Notes: a model not told the origin generated them from the letters alone. Counted from the stretch's first letter, positions 53,497 through 63,342 are shown. The stretch is DNA of 64,000 bases from JBBRBB01 sp963830175 (GCA_963830175.1 CAWHKV010000002.1:496001-560000), one strand, 5' to 3'. Numbers and translations are program-made.

Positions 53497-54867
53497 ATGT
53501 ATAATTCAATCAGTGATTTCAATAACATTTTTTTTATAGGTGTTGCCGGTACCGGTATGAGTGCCCTTGCCCAATACCTGGCAGGGAATGGCAAAACTGT
53601 CGGTGGCAGTGACCGTTATTTTTTAAAAAATAAAAAAAACGAAATCCGAGAAAAGCTTGAAGAGTCAGGCGTTACATGTTTTGAACAGGATGGTAAGGGA
53701 ATAACACAGCAAACAGAACTCGTAGTTGTATCAACGGCAATTGAGGATACCGTTAAGGAAGTGCAGATCGCCAGGCAATTAAATATTCAAATCATTAAAA
53801 GAAGTGACTTGCTTTCCCTTATTGCAAAAAGTAAAAAAACAATTGCAATTGGAGGAACTTCCGGTAAAAGTTCCGTGTGCGCCATGTTATTCCAGGTGAT
53901 GCAATATGCAGGTCTCGATGCAGGAATTATTAGTGGTGCAGGTTTAGTAAGCCTGATTAAAAAAGGAAAGATCGGTAACGCACACGTAGGCACTGGCGAA
54001 TGGCTTATTATTGAAGCCGATGAAAGTGATGGCAGCATTGTAAAATACAAACCTGAAACAGGTGTTTTGCTGAACATTGATAAAGATCACCAGGAAATGG
54101 AAGAACTTATTTCCATTTTTACCACCTTTAAAAAGAACAGCAAACAATTTATTGTTAACAGGTCTCACCCGCTTTCAAAAGCCTTGAGTGCGGAGGGTAA
54201 TTTTGATTTTTCAATGGATGGTGATGCACCGGTAAACGCTGTTGATTTTTTACAACAAGGGTTAGTAATACAATTTCGAATTGGAGATATACCATTCAAA
54301 TTAAATGCAGCAGGCCGGCATAATATGGAAAATGCTGTTGCTGCAACGGCTGCCGCACTAAGCGCAGGCGTTTCTTTACAAATTTGTGCTGATGCATTAA
54401 GCCATTATGAAGGCATATACAGGCGTCACCAGGTTATTGGAAAAAAACATGGCACCTGGTTAATAGATGATTATGCGCATAACCCGGTTAAGTGTGCCTC
54501 AAGTATAAAAGCCTGCCAGCCACTAAGTAAAAAAGTGGTTGCATGGTTTCAGCCGCATGGTTATGGTCCCACAAGGTTTTTAAGAAATGATTTTGTTAAA
54601 GAGATTGCAAGTGCCCTGCGTGATGAGGATGAAATATGGATGAGTGAAATTTTTTATGCTGGCGGCACCGCCGTAAAAGATATATCGGCATCTGATCTTA
54701 TAAACGATATTAAAGCGCTCGGCAAAAACGCGTTTTTTGTAGAAGAAAGAAGTAAGTTCATTACAGAAGCAAGGGCACATTTAGAGCCCGGCGCTGTATT
54801 ATTACTTATGGGCGCAAGAGATCCTTCACTTGAACAATTTGCAGCACAGGTATTTGAGGAACTGTAG
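53497..54867 (+). CDS. Mur ligase family protein (MurC/Mpl-like)
   Basis: A 456-residue three-domain ligase. The N-terminal nucleotide fold has IFFIGVAGTGMSALAQYLA (GVAGTGMS at 15-22). The ATP loop is GGTSGKSS at 119-126 in place of the usual GTHGKTT. EADESD lies at 173-178, NIDKDHQEME at 193-202, and the C-terminal WLIDDYAHNPVK and AWFQPHGYGPTRF follow. It joins an amino acid or peptide to UDP-MurNAc: either MurC (L-Ala) or the recycling ligase Mpl. The altered P-loop and isolated position favour a paralogue rather than the main MurC. Confidence 0.8.
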   Translation: MYNSISDFNNIFFIGVAGTGMSALAQYLAGNGKTVGGSDRYFLKNKKNEIREKLEESGVTCFEQDGKGITQQTELVVVSTAIEDTVKEVQIARQLNIQIIKRSDLLSLIAKSKKTIAIGGTSGKSSVCAMLFQVMQYAGLDAGIISGAGLVSLIKKGKIGNAHVGTGEWLIIEADESDGSIVKYKPETGVLLNIDKDHQEMEELISIFTTFKKNSKQFIVNRSHPLSKALSAEGNFDFSMDGDAPVNAVDFLQQGLVIQFRIGDIPFKLNAAGRHNMENAVAATAAALSAGVSLQICADALSHYEGIYRRHQVIGKKHGTWLIDDYAHNPVKCASSIKACQPLSKKVVAWFQPHGYGPTRFLRNDFVKEIASALRDEDEIWMSEIFYAGGTAVKDISASDLINDIKALGKNAFFVEERSKFITEARAHLEPGAVLLLMGARDPSLEQFAAQVFEEL

Positions 54868-54869
54868 AT

Positions 54870-56273
54870 TTAACCTAAATCGAATGTTGAATGTATTCCG
54901 GGAACCTCAATATTATTAAAACCTTTTTCAATCAGGGTTTCTTTAAATTCAAGTTGAACGCTATATTCTCCATGAACTAAAAAAATCTTCTTAATGGTAT
55001 CTTTTTTTTGCCGGCTTATAAAATGTATCAGGTCATCGTAATCACCATGCGCGCTCATGCTATGCATGGAGCCTACTTCACATATTACCGGGTAATAATC
55101 ACCAAAAATTTTCACTTCCTTTTGACCCCTCATCAGCCTGCCACCCAGCGAGTTTGGTTCGCAGTATCCAACAAGTAATATGGTGTTTTTTACATCACCA
55201 ATATTGTTTTTAATGTGGTGTTTAATTCTGCCAGCATCAGCCATTCCACTTGCTGAGATAATTATGCACGGTTCAGTTAAAAAATTTAGTTGTTTGCTTT
55301 CGTCAGCTGTATGTATAAACTTTAACCCGGGAAAATCAAAAGGATCACTGTCTGTTAGCAACAACTCTTTAATAATCTTATTAAAATTTTCCGGATGTTG
55401 TTTTACCACGGCCGTGGCTTCAAAACTCAGCGGGCTGTCAACATATACGGGTATGTTTGGCAAAGCATTTTCAAGATTTAACTGGTTCAGGAAATACAAT
55501 AGTTCCTGGGTGCGCCCAACACTGAATGCAGGTATTATGAGTTTGCCTTGTTTCTTCACACAAGTTTTTTCAACCCACTGTAACAATTGGTCTGCCGAAG
55601 AAAAAATTTCTTCATGACGCCTGTTGCCATACGTACTTTCCAGGATAATAAAATTAGCCTGGGGAAAGTCTTGTGGCGATTTTAAAATTATATCCCGGTA
55701 CCTGCCAACATCTCCACTAAAAGTTACCTGGCGGGTGACGTTGTTTTCTGTGATCTTCACGTGTACTGCCGCGCTGCCCGTAATATGACCGACATCTGTA
55801 AACAATAATTCTATGTTCGGCTCTACAGTAAACCAACTTTCGTAATTTATTTCGGTGAATAATTTTTTTGCTGCATCTACATCCTCCGCAGTATACAAAG
55901 GCTCGTAAGGAGGAAGTCCTTTTCTTGCCCTTCTTTTATTTATGTACTTGGTGTCATCTCTTTGTATATGTGCAGAATCTTCCAGAAGAATAAAAGCCAG
56001 TTCTTTGGTGGCTGGTGTACAAAATATTTTACCGGTAAACCCCTCCTTCACTAGTTTCGGAATTAACCCGCAATGATCAATATGTGCGTGCGATAGAAAA
56101 AGGTAATCTACTAATTTGGGTTCAAAGCCAAAATGCCGGTTAAGGTTATCTGTATCTTGACCCATTCCCTGGAACATACCGCAATCAAGCAACAAATTTT
56201 TACCGTTTAAAAGTGTTAGCAGGTGTTTAGACCCTGTTACTGTTCTGGCTGCACCATGAAAAGAAATTTGCAT
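54870..56273 (-). CDS. Metallo-beta-lactamase-fold hydrolase with beta-CASP domain
   Basis: A 467-residue protein. The two-zinc site HAHIDH is at 62-67, with further ligands in DVGHITGSA and SGDVGRY. The beta-CASP region covers about 240-370 (VGRTQELLYFLNQL, ISASGMADAGRIKHHI). The RMMBL tail ends in EVGSMHSMSAHGDYDDLIHF and FLVHGEY. This is the CPSF73/YSH1-like nuclease architecture, so RNA cleavage is likely. It follows the DUF4442 gene by 10 bases. Confidence 0.9.
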   Translation of the reverse strand: MQISFHGAARTVTGSKHLLTLLNGKNLLLDCGMFQGMGQDTDNLNRHFGFEPKLVDYLFLSHAHIDHCGLIPKLVKEGFTGKIFCTPATKELAFILLEDSAHIQRDDTKYINKRRARKGLPPYEPLYTAEDVDAAKKLFTEINYESWFTVEPNIELLFTDVGHITGSAAVHVKITENNVTRQVTFSGDVGRYRDIILKSPQDFPQANFIILESTYGNRRHEEIFSSADQLLQWVEKTCVKKQGKLIIPAFSVGRTQELLYFLNQLNLENALPNIPVYVDSPLSFEATAVVKQHPENFNKIIKELLLTDSDPFDFPGLKFIHTADESKQLNFLTEPCIIISASGMADAGRIKHHIKNNIGDVKNTILLVGYCEPNSLGGRLMRGQKEVKIFGDYYPVICEVGSMHSMSAHGDYDDLIHFISRQKKDTIKKIFLVHGEYSVQLEFKETLIEKGFNNIEVPGIHSTFDLG

Positions 56274-56283
56274 AGTCGTGGTT

Positions 56284-56778
56284 TTAGATTTCCTTTTTTC
56301 TTAATTTAAAACTCCATGTAAAATTAAATTCGGCAACAACAGTTCCATCTGCATTGGTGGCAGTAGACCGGCAATTCACGGTTGCACTTTCTCCGGTTTG
56401 GTGGGCTCTGTTAACCGCATCATTTACTGCTTCATTATCTAAACAGGTAAAATAAATTAGGCCTGTTGCTTTTTTAAAATAAACTGCTTCGTTTTTTATC
56501 AGCAATAAACTCACTGAAGGTTTTTTCTTATAGACCGCACCAAAGCATAGTATTCCGGTGCTTAATTCAGCAGCCATACTCATAGAAGCGAAATACATAG
56601 AATTAAAAGGATTTTTATTGATCCATTTATATTTTATGGATGTAACCGCTTTTACCTCATCATACTCTTTGCACTTTATTCCCGCAATAAATGCGGCAGG
56701 CAACTTAGTAAGCAGGAATAGGTTAAACCGAAGCGCGTTTTTTATTATAGACTGGTATTCATGCAAATATGTACTCAT
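56284..56778 (-). CDS. DUF4442 hotdog-fold protein
   Basis: A 164-residue protein with features of the DUF4442/thioesterase-like hotdog group: KYKWINKNPFNSMYFASMSM and AAELSTGILCFGAV. It may act on an acyl-CoA or acyl carrier protein thioester, but no catalytic residue can be assigned with certainty. First gene of a two-gene unit with the beta-CASP hydrolase. Confidence 0.75.
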   Translation of the reverse strand: MSTYLHEYQSIIKNALRFNLFLLTKLPAAFIAGIKCKEYDEVKAVTSIKYKWINKNPFNSMYFASMSMAAELSTGILCFGAVYKKKPSVSLLLIKNEAVYFKKATGLIYFTCLDNEAVNDAVNRAHQTGESATVNCRSTATNADGTVVAEFNFTWSFKLRKKEI

Positions 56779-56969
56779 TTCTAATACTTGGTAATTTACT
56801 TCATTCTCCCTTGCTGCATTTTATTTTTTAGCAAAGCAAAAGAATTCTAATAGCACTTATTTTCTTCACATAACATTGGCAGTAATGAATAATGTACTGT
56901 GCAGATTTTGTAGTTATTTCAATGCACAAATTGTGTATAACAAGTTAAGGGTTGTATCAGGGGTATAAA

Positions 56970-56977
56970 TAAATTTG
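56970..56977 (+). promoter_or_regulatory. Promoter -7 element of phoH
   Basis: TAAATTTG, exact TAnnTTTG, 58 bases before the start. No other feature was recognised in the 255-base gap between the DUF4442 gene and phoH. Confidence 0.45.
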
Positions 56978-57034
56978 GTATTAAACACCGAAGGGCCCCA
57001 AGCCTTTAAATCTTAACCAATAAATCATATTTAA

Positions 57035-57994
57035 TTGACAGAAACCATCATTAATTTAAACACCGTAAATCCCATTGAATTTTTTGGTGTTAACAACAGG
57101 AAACTTGATTTACTGAAAAAGAAGTTTCCACTCTTAAAAATGCTTTCGCGCGGCACCCAGATAAAGTTAAGCGGGGCGCCGGAACAAATTGAAAATGCAA
57201 AAGAAAAAATAGATCTCATCATTCAGTACATGGAGCGTAACGGGGATATGAGTGATAATTATTTTGAACAAATACTTGGGGGTGATGATGTAGAGACGAC
57301 CGATAATTTTATAGACAAAAATCCTAACGACATACTTGTTTTCGGGCCAAACGGAAAAACTGTTCGGGCTCGAACTGCCAACCAGAAAAGAATGGTACAG
57401 GCAGTAGATAAAAATGATATTGTTTTTGCAGCGGGTCCTGCAGGTACAGGTAAAACTTATACGGCTGTTGCCCTTGCAGTACGTGCGCTAAAAAATAAGT
57501 TGGTTAAGAAAATTATTCTTACTAGGCCTGCCGTGGAAGCAGGTGAAAATTTGGGATTTTTGCCTGGTGATCTTAAAGAAAAGATAGATCCCTACCTAAG
57601 GCCTTTATACGATGCGTTAGATGACATGATTCCTGCAGACAAATTAGGCTATTACATGAGTACCCGCACCATAGAAATTGCACCCCTGGCGTATATGCGT
57701 GGACGAACACTCGATAATGCATTCATTATATTAGACGAAGCTCAAAATTCGAACGACCTGCAGATTAAAATGTTTCTAACGCGTATTGGACCAAACGCAA
57801 AAGCCATTATTACGGGTGACCCTACGCAGGTCGATCTTCCTAAAAACCAGCGCAGCGGTTTAGAAAAAGCTATACGAATATTACAAAATATCGATGGTAT
57901 TGCACACATAGAATTAGATGAAGAAGATGTAGTACGTCACCGGTTAGTGAAGGCTATTATAAAAGCATACGATAAAGATAAAGACCAGCCCTAA
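57035..57994 (+). CDS. phoH: PhoH-family ATPase
   Basis: A 319-residue cytoplasmic protein. The TTG at 57035 is the only reasonable start, as the first in-frame ATG lies within the N-terminal domain. An N-terminal KH-like part (about 1-70) precedes the ATPase core: Walker A GPAGTGKT at 134-141, RPAVEAGENLGFLPG, Walker B ILDEAQNS at 232-239 and TGDPTQVDLP. Members are linked to RNA metabolism and YbeZ/YbeY-type ribosome maturation. Confidence 0.93.
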   Translation: MTETIINLNTVNPIEFFGVNNRKLDLLKKKFPLLKMLSRGTQIKLSGAPEQIENAKEKIDLIIQYMERNGDMSDNYFEQILGGDDVETTDNFIDKNPNDILVFGPNGKTVRARTANQKRMVQAVDKNDIVFAAGPAGTGKTYTAVALAVRALKNKLVKKIILTRPAVEAGENLGFLPGDLKEKIDPYLRPLYDALDDMIPADKLGYYMSTRTIEIAPLAYMRGRTLDNAFIILDEAQNSNDLQIKMFLTRIGPNAKAIITGDPTQVDLPKNQRSGLEKAIRILQNIDGIAHIELDEEDVVRHRLVKAIIKAYDKDKDQP

Positions 57995-58025
57995 GGCATG
58001 TTTAATATCTTACATGTTTGAATTT

Positions 58026-58057
58026 AAGGCGTTGCTTTTTAAGGCGGCGCCTTTTTT
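58026..58057 (+). terminator. Probable phoH terminator
   Basis: AAGGCG (58026-58031) pairs with CGCCTT (58048-58053) around a 16-base loop, followed by T residues, 32 bases after the phoH stop. Confidence 0.5.
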
Positions 58058-58069
58058 AAATCGGTAATT

Positions 58070-58447
58070 ATGAAACAATTAATTTTTTCCATAGCCCTAT
58101 TTTTTTTATCCTGTAATAGGGCAGGTTACGATGTACCTGAAAATGCTTTGGATGCTGCCAGGGAATTTATTTCTGCAAGACTTGAAGGCGATTTTAAGCG
58201 TGCATCCTTTTATATTCTTCCGACAGAAAATAAGGAAAGCCTGGTTAACCACCTTCAGCAGCAATACCAGGAGTTACCTGGCGAACAAAAATTGCAGCTG
58301 CACGAGGCTTCAATAATTATAGAAGAAGATCAGGCATTAAATGATACGTTTCATATTATTTATTACAATGATTCCTATACTAAAAAAAGCCGGGAGTTAA
58401 AGGTTGTATATACAGATAACAGGTGGTGGGCAGAGCCGGATATGTAA
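58070..58447 (+). CDS. Small lipoprotein of unknown function
   Basis: A 125-residue protein with a lipoprotein signal and lipobox FFLSC (Cys15). The remainder (VPENALDAAREFISARLEGD, then strands ending KVVYTDNRWWAEPDM) resembles an NTF2-like or DUF4878-type fold. No active site seen. Monocistronic, with a strong terminator directly after the stop. Confidence 0.7.
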   Translation: MKQLIFSIALFFLSCNRAGYDVPENALDAAREFISARLEGDFKRASFYILPTENKESLVNHLQQQYQELPGEQKLQLHEASIIIEEDQALNDTFHIIYYNDSYTKKSRELKVVYTDNRWWAEPDM

Positions 58448-58477
58448 TAAAAAACCCCGGGACACCGGGGTTTTTTA
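58448..58477. terminator. Bidirectional terminator
   Basis: Stem AAAAAACCCCGG/CCGGGGTTTTTT with loop GACA, between converging genes. Confidence 0.92.
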
Positions 58478-58855
58478 TTAATTTATTCTAACGGTTATTA
58501 TTTCAAGTGTTTCTCCCTTTCGTTTCAGCATAAGTGTAAGGTTAAACTTTTCGTTGTTACCTAACAATTTACCAGCGATATAAGTAGTTCCACTCAATTC
58601 TCTTTGAGAGATCAATTCAAACCCGTGAATGTCATTATTTTCAAAAAAACTTTTTACAGTGAGGGCTGCCTGCGTTTTGCCAATATTCTTTAATTCGTCC
58701 TTGGCAGGTAATTTAAGATCAATAAAGCTGTCAAAATAGCTGGTGAACTGGGCTGCATTAGCTTCGTTCAAAGCACTGATAACTGATTTATTAGAAACCT
58801 GCGAATAAGAAATGGTTGTAATAGCAAGACACACCAGTAAGAGTATCTTTTTCAT
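58478..58855 (-). CDS. DUF4783 exported protein
   Basis: A 125-residue protein with signal peptide (MKKILLLVCLAITTISYSQ) and an NTF2-like body: AALTVKSFFENNDIHGFELI, TTYIAGKLLGN, FNLTLMLKRKGETLEIITVR. Matches the DUF4783 family of Bacteroidota; role unknown. Stands alone. Confidence 0.82.
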   Translation of the reverse strand: MKKILLLVCLAITTISYSQVSNKSVISALNEANAAQFTSYFDSFIDLKLPAKDELKNIGKTQAALTVKSFFENNDIHGFELISQRELSGTTYIAGKLLGNNEKFNLTLMLKRKGETLEIITVRIN

Positions 58856-58965
58856 CAGATGTTTTTCCTTTTTTGCTTATGGGTGCTAAAAATATGCCAA
58901 AATAAGTTAATAATGTTAACGTGTAAATCAATCTTTCAAATATTCAATTAACGTAGCTTTAGCGC

Positions 58966-60501
58966 ATGAAGAATAAGAAAGTTATTTTGATAATAATGGA
59001 TGGATGGGGTCTTGGAAAAGTTAAGTCTGCCGATGCCATTCAGCATGCATGTGTTCCTTTTGTTTCATCCCTATACAATAAGTTTCCCAACACAACATTA
59101 ACAACTTGCGGTGAGGTGGTGGGCTTACCCCATGGGCAAATGGGCAACAGTGAGGTGGGCCATTTAAACCTGGGGGCAGGACGGGTGGTGTATCAGGATC
59201 TACAGCGCATAAATATGTCAATACGGGAGGGGAACTTCTTTCAAAATGAAGCACTGCTTGGTTCGGTACGGTATGCCAAAACGAACAATAAGCCGTTGCA
59301 TTTATTGGGTTTGGTAAGCGATGGTGGTGTTCATTCGCACATAAATCACCTTAAAGCATTAACTACTTTATGTGTGCAGGAAGGTTTAGAGAATGTTTTT
59401 ATTCATGCCTTTACTGATGGTCGGGATACCGATCCTAAAAGTGGTTTGGGTTTTATGAAAGAATTGCAACAACACCTCAATCAAACAACAGGCAAAATTG
59501 CAAGTATTAGCGGTAGGTATTATGCCATGGATCGTGATAAAAGATGGGAAAGAGTAAAGCTGGCATATGATGCTTTGGTTTTAGGCATCGGGAAAAAAGC
59601 GGCAGACCCTTTGGCTGCCATAGAAAATTCTTATGCTGAAAATGTGACTGATGAATTTATTCTTCCAACAATCATTATTAACGAAGCGCAACAACCTTTA
59701 ACTACCATTCAAAATGGCGACGCTGTTATCTGTTTTAATTTTAGAACCGACCGTTGCAGGGAAATAACGCAAGTACTAACGCAAATGAATATGCCTGAAT
59801 TTGGAATGCATACACTCGACCTGCATTATACGACCATGTCTGAGTACGACACCACGTACAAAAATGTATTTGTGGTTTTTGAGAATGATAACTTAACAGA
59901 AACTATGGGCGAGGTTTTAGAGAAAAACAATAAGAAGCAAATAAGAATGGCGGAAACAGAAAAGTATCCGCACGTTACTTTCTTTTTTAGCGGTGGCCGC
60001 GAAGTGCCCTTCAATGGCGAACAACGCATTATGGTGCCTTCCCCAAAAGTAGCAACTTATGATTTGCAACCGGAGATGAGCGCCAGGGAATTGACAGATA
60101 AACTGATCCCTGAAATTGAAAATAAATCAGCAGACTTTATTTGTATCAATTATGCGAACACTGATATGGTAGGGCATACCGGTTATTGGGAAGCGGTTAT
60201 TAAAGCCGCTGAAACAGTAGATAAATGTGTTGAACGTGTGGTTACCGCTGCTCTTGAAAATGATTATACCGTATTTCTTACTGCAGACCATGGCAATGCA
60301 GACTATATGATTAATGATGATGGTTCCCCAAACACACAGCATTCGCTAAACCCAGTACCCTTGTTTATTATCGATAATGATTTTAAAGGAACAGTTCACC
60401 CGGGTAAGCTGGGTGATATTGCACCAACCATTTTAACTTTTATGGGTGTGGAAGTTCCAAAAAAAATGACAGGAAACATACTGGTAGATAATGATGCCTA
60501 A
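58966..60501 (+). CDS. gpmI: 2,3-bisphosphoglycerate-independent phosphoglycerate mutase
   Basis: Interconverts 3- and 2-phosphoglycerate in glycolysis with two Mn ions. The 511-residue protein has Asp12 in IIMDGWGLG, nucleophile Ser62 in QMGNSEVGHLNLGAGR, RYYAMDRDKRWER, FNFRTDR, and the C-terminal metal site TADHGNAD. Full length. Confidence 0.97.
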   Translation: MKNKKVILIIMDGWGLGKVKSADAIQHACVPFVSSLYNKFPNTTLTTCGEVVGLPHGQMGNSEVGHLNLGAGRVVYQDLQRINMSIREGNFFQNEALLGSVRYAKTNNKPLHLLGLVSDGGVHSHINHLKALTTLCVQEGLENVFIHAFTDGRDTDPKSGLGFMKELQQHLNQTTGKIASISGRYYAMDRDKRWERVKLAYDALVLGIGKKAADPLAAIENSYAENVTDEFILPTIIINEAQQPLTTIQNGDAVICFNFRTDRCREITQVLTQMNMPEFGMHTLDLHYTTMSEYDTTYKNVFVVFENDNLTETMGEVLEKNNKKQIRMAETEKYPHVTFFFSGGREVPFNGEQRIMVPSPKVATYDLQPEMSARELTDKLIPEIENKSADFICINYANTDMVGHTGYWEAVIKAAETVDKCVERVVTAALENDYTVFLTADHGNADYMINDDGSPNTQHSLNPVPLFIIDNDFKGTVHPGKLGDIAPTILTFMGVEVPKKMTGNILVDNDA

Positions 60502-60510
60502 AAGTTTATA

Positions 60511-61017
60511 GTGAGATTTCTATTAAAAAATAAAAGACTGCTTTCAATATTTCTGCTGTTTTTTGTAATGGTACCTGCATTGGCTTTTATGGTGTTGCAA
60601 TGGCAGGTTGCTCAGTGTAAGGTTATTATGCGCAGAGAACTTGAGCAGCAATCATTGGTTACAATCGTTATTCCTGCAAACGAAATTCAATGGAAAGATG
60701 GAAGAAAGGAAGTGTTGATTGAAAATCGCATGTTCGATGTTAAACATTACTTTTTAAACAACCAGAGGCAATACATTCTTACCGGTTTATTTGATGACCA
60801 TGAAACCGAATTGCTCAGCATCATTTATAATAACAACAATACAGGCAGGCAGCAGCATGTAGTAATTGCAACCTGGCTCAACTGGCTGCTTTTAAATGAT
60901 ACCTTATTGAATGATGATTTACATATTCAACGTATAAGTCAGGTACATTTTATTACGATTACATGTACATTTAATAATCGGGTAATGGATGTTCCGTGTC
61001 CCCCGCCATGGGCTTAA
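60511..61017 (+). CDS. Membrane-anchored protein of unknown function
   Basis: A 168-residue protein that starts at GTG 60511, ten bases after gpmI. One N-terminal membrane helix (about 10-28, LLSIFLLFFVMVPALAFMVL) anchors a mostly polar, probably periplasmic domain ending in MDVPCPPPWA. No family recognised. It lies between gpmI and a heme-type TonB receptor, and small proteins of this layout often sit next to such receptors, so a link to the receptor is possible. Confidence 0.7.
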   Translation: MRFLLKNKRLLSIFLLFFVMVPALAFMVLQWQVAQCKVIMRRELEQQSLVTIVIPANEIQWKDGRKEVLIENRMFDVKHYFLNNQRQYILTGLFDDHETELLSIIYNNNNTGRQQHVVIATWLNWLLLNDTLLNDDLHIQRISQVHFITITCTFNNRVMDVPCPPPWA

Positions 61018-61090
61018 ATGCTTCATAATAATTATCCGCAAGCTTTCAATTGAAGGCAATTATTTTATTTATCAATTCAACAATTAATTC

Positions 61091-63301
61091 ATGTTTAATA
61101 TAAAATGGCAAACGTGTTTGTTTGCATGTTGCATACCTGTATGCGCAATTGCACAGGAAACGTATCAGCGCGATACCTTTATTAATCCAAATGCTCTGAA
61201 TAACGTGGTGGTTTATGCAAATAAATTCCCTGAGCTTTCACGGCATGTTGCCCAAACGGTGCATGTAATTTCATCCACACCAAAATTAAACCTGCAGGCA
61301 AACACTGGCGATGTTCTGATAAACAGCGGTACGCTTTTCGTTCAAAAAAGTCAGCAGGGTGGTGGAAGCCCCGTTATACGTGGCTTTGAGGCAAGCCGTG
61401 TGTTACTTATGGTTGATGGTGTAAGAATAAACAACGCAATCTTCAGGGCTGGGCATTTACAGAATATTATTACGGTAGACAATATGGTGCTAGACAGGAT
61501 AGAGGTTATTTATGGCCCCTCCAGCACCTTGTATGGCAGTGATGCCCTTGGCGGAGTAATAAGTATGTTCACTAAAAATCCCGTTTTATCAGTTACGGGC
61601 AAAACACAAGTTACGGGTAGTGCTATAACACAATACGCAACAGCTATAGATGAAAAAAAGGGCAACATTTCCATCAACATCGGAGGGCAAAAAATGGCTT
61701 CATTCACATCGTTTACCTATGGTGATTATGGCAACATTATCTCAGGTAAAAATGGGAATGATAAATACCCGGGTTTTGGGTTAAAACCCTTTATTGTAAA
61801 ACGGGTGGGAGATACTGATTCTGCCTTTGTAAACAGCGACCCGCATGAACAGTCACCTTCAGGATATCACCAGTATGATCTTACACAAAAAATAGTTTTC
61901 CAGTCTTCTGAAAATACGCGACACCTGTTAAATCTGCAGTTCTCAAACAGTTCCGACATACCACGCTACGACAGGCTAACTGACCAAAGCAATGGAAACC
62001 CGGTATACGCAGAATGGTATTATGGTCCGCAAAGAAGAAACATGGCCTCTTATAATTTTTCAGCAGAAAAGATGAATGGTTTTTTTCAGCAGGCTGATAT
62101 AACTGCCAGTTACCAGCATATTGAAGAAAGTCGTATATCCCGTAAGTTTAAAAGCAATAACAAGGATTTCAGGAATGAAGAGGTGAATGTTTTTGGATTT
62201 AATATAGATGGGAAGCATTACAGTGGCAGAAATGAATTACACCTGGGTGCCGAAAGCTATACCAATTATGTGCGGTCTACTGCAGAGCGTTTAAATATTT
62301 CAACCAATACGCCTAGCAGAATAACCACAAGGTATGCAGACGGGCCAACATCAATGAGTTACAATGGGGTGTATGCACAGCATACATTAAGGATAAATGA
62401 AAATTGGACATTGAATGATGGCATACGTTTTAATTATGTACATCTTAATGCAGTATTTGCGGATACTGCACTTATGCATTTTCCATTTAAAGAGGCAGTG
62501 CAAAATAATTTTGCTGTAACCGGTAATGTTGGCATCATCTATTCAACACCCGATAATTTTAAAATGGCACTTGTTGCCAGCAGTGGCTTCCGGTCTCCGA
62601 ATGTAGATGATCTATCCAAAGTTTTTGAAAGCCAGACGGGTGTTTTAATTGTGCCTAATCCTGATCTCAAACCAGAGTACACGTATAATGCAGAACTAAA
62701 TGTAAATAAGGTAAACAGTAAGTATGCTGTTGGCGCCGCTGTATTCTATACCTGGTTCAGAAATGCATTGGTAACTGACAATTTTACTTTTAATGGAAAG
62801 GACAGTGTTTTTTATAATGGTTCAACAAGTATTGTTCAGGCTGTGCAAAATAAAGCACGTGCTTTTTTGTATGGATTTACAATTAATGCCTCAGCAGAAA
62901 TAATTAAACAAACTACACTTTCCGGTGTGGTAACCTATACCTACGGAAGGTATAAAGAAGATGCTGATAAAATTCCTTTAGATCACATTCCTCCGGTTTA
63001 TGGAAGGGTATCATTGAAACATGAAAGAGAACGCTGGGATGCAGAACTGTTCGGTCTTTTTAATGGATGGAAAAGAATTGAAGACTATAATCCAAATGGA
63101 GAAGATAACCAACAATATGCTACAACTGATGGAATGCCATCGTGGTACACCATTAATTTTAGAACAGGAATAAATGTGTGTGATCACCTTTACATGCAGG
63201 CAGCAGTAGAGAACATTCTGGACAGGAATTACAGGTATTTTGCAAGTGGTATTTCAGCCCCTGGCCGAAACTTTATTATTAGTGCCAAGGTTTCATTGTA
63301 G
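61091..63301 (+). CDS. TonB-dependent heme/hemoglobin-type receptor
   Basis: A 736-residue outer membrane receptor with signal peptide (ending CAIAQ). The plug domain (about 35-160) contains GGGSPVIRGFEASRVLLMVD, FRAGHLQNIITVD and VIYGPSSTLYGSDALGGVIS. The barrel ends in FIISAKVSL. FRSP near residue 499 and NPDL near residue 523 correspond to the FRAP/NPNL boxes of heme receptors. Iron or heme uptake is likely; the exact ligand is not shown. Confidence 0.85.
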   Translation: MFNIKWQTCLFACCIPVCAIAQETYQRDTFINPNALNNVVVYANKFPELSRHVAQTVHVISSTPKLNLQANTGDVLINSGTLFVQKSQQGGGSPVIRGFEASRVLLMVDGVRINNAIFRAGHLQNIITVDNMVLDRIEVIYGPSSTLYGSDALGGVISMFTKNPVLSVTGKTQVTGSAITQYATAIDEKKGNISINIGGQKMASFTSFTYGDYGNIISGKNGNDKYPGFGLKPFIVKRVGDTDSAFVNSDPHEQSPSGYHQYDLTQKIVFQSSENTRHLLNLQFSNSSDIPRYDRLTDQSNGNPVYAEWYYGPQRRNMASYNFSAEKMNGFFQQADITASYQHIEESRISRKFKSNNKDFRNEEVNVFGFNIDGKHYSGRNELHLGAESYTNYVRSTAERLNISTNTPSRITTRYADGPTSMSYNGVYAQHTLRINENWTLNDGIRFNYVHLNAVFADTALMHFPFKEAVQNNFAVTGNVGIIYSTPDNFKMALVASSGFRSPNVDDLSKVFESQTGVLIVPNPDLKPEYTYNAELNVNKVNSKYAVGAAVFYTWFRNALVTDNFTFNGKDSVFYNGSTSIVQAVQNKARAFLYGFTINASAEIIKQTTLSGVVTYTYGRYKEDADKIPLDHIPPVYGRVSLKHERERWDAELFGLFNGWKRIEDYNPNGEDNQQYATTDGMPSWYTINFRTGINVCDHLYMQAAVENILDRNYRYFASGISAPGRNFIISAKVSL

Positions 63302-63342
63302 CGCTACAAATAGCAGTAAAAAATGTTATTATAACTTGCGGT

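Noticed and set aside
55180..55617. Plus-strand open frame of 145 residues
   Set aside because: Antisense to the beta-CASP hydrolase with its intact motifs; no start signal or family match.
61042..61057. GCTTTC/GAAGGC hairpin before the TonB receptor gene
   Set aside because: Six pairs with one G-T and no continuous T run; too weak to call.
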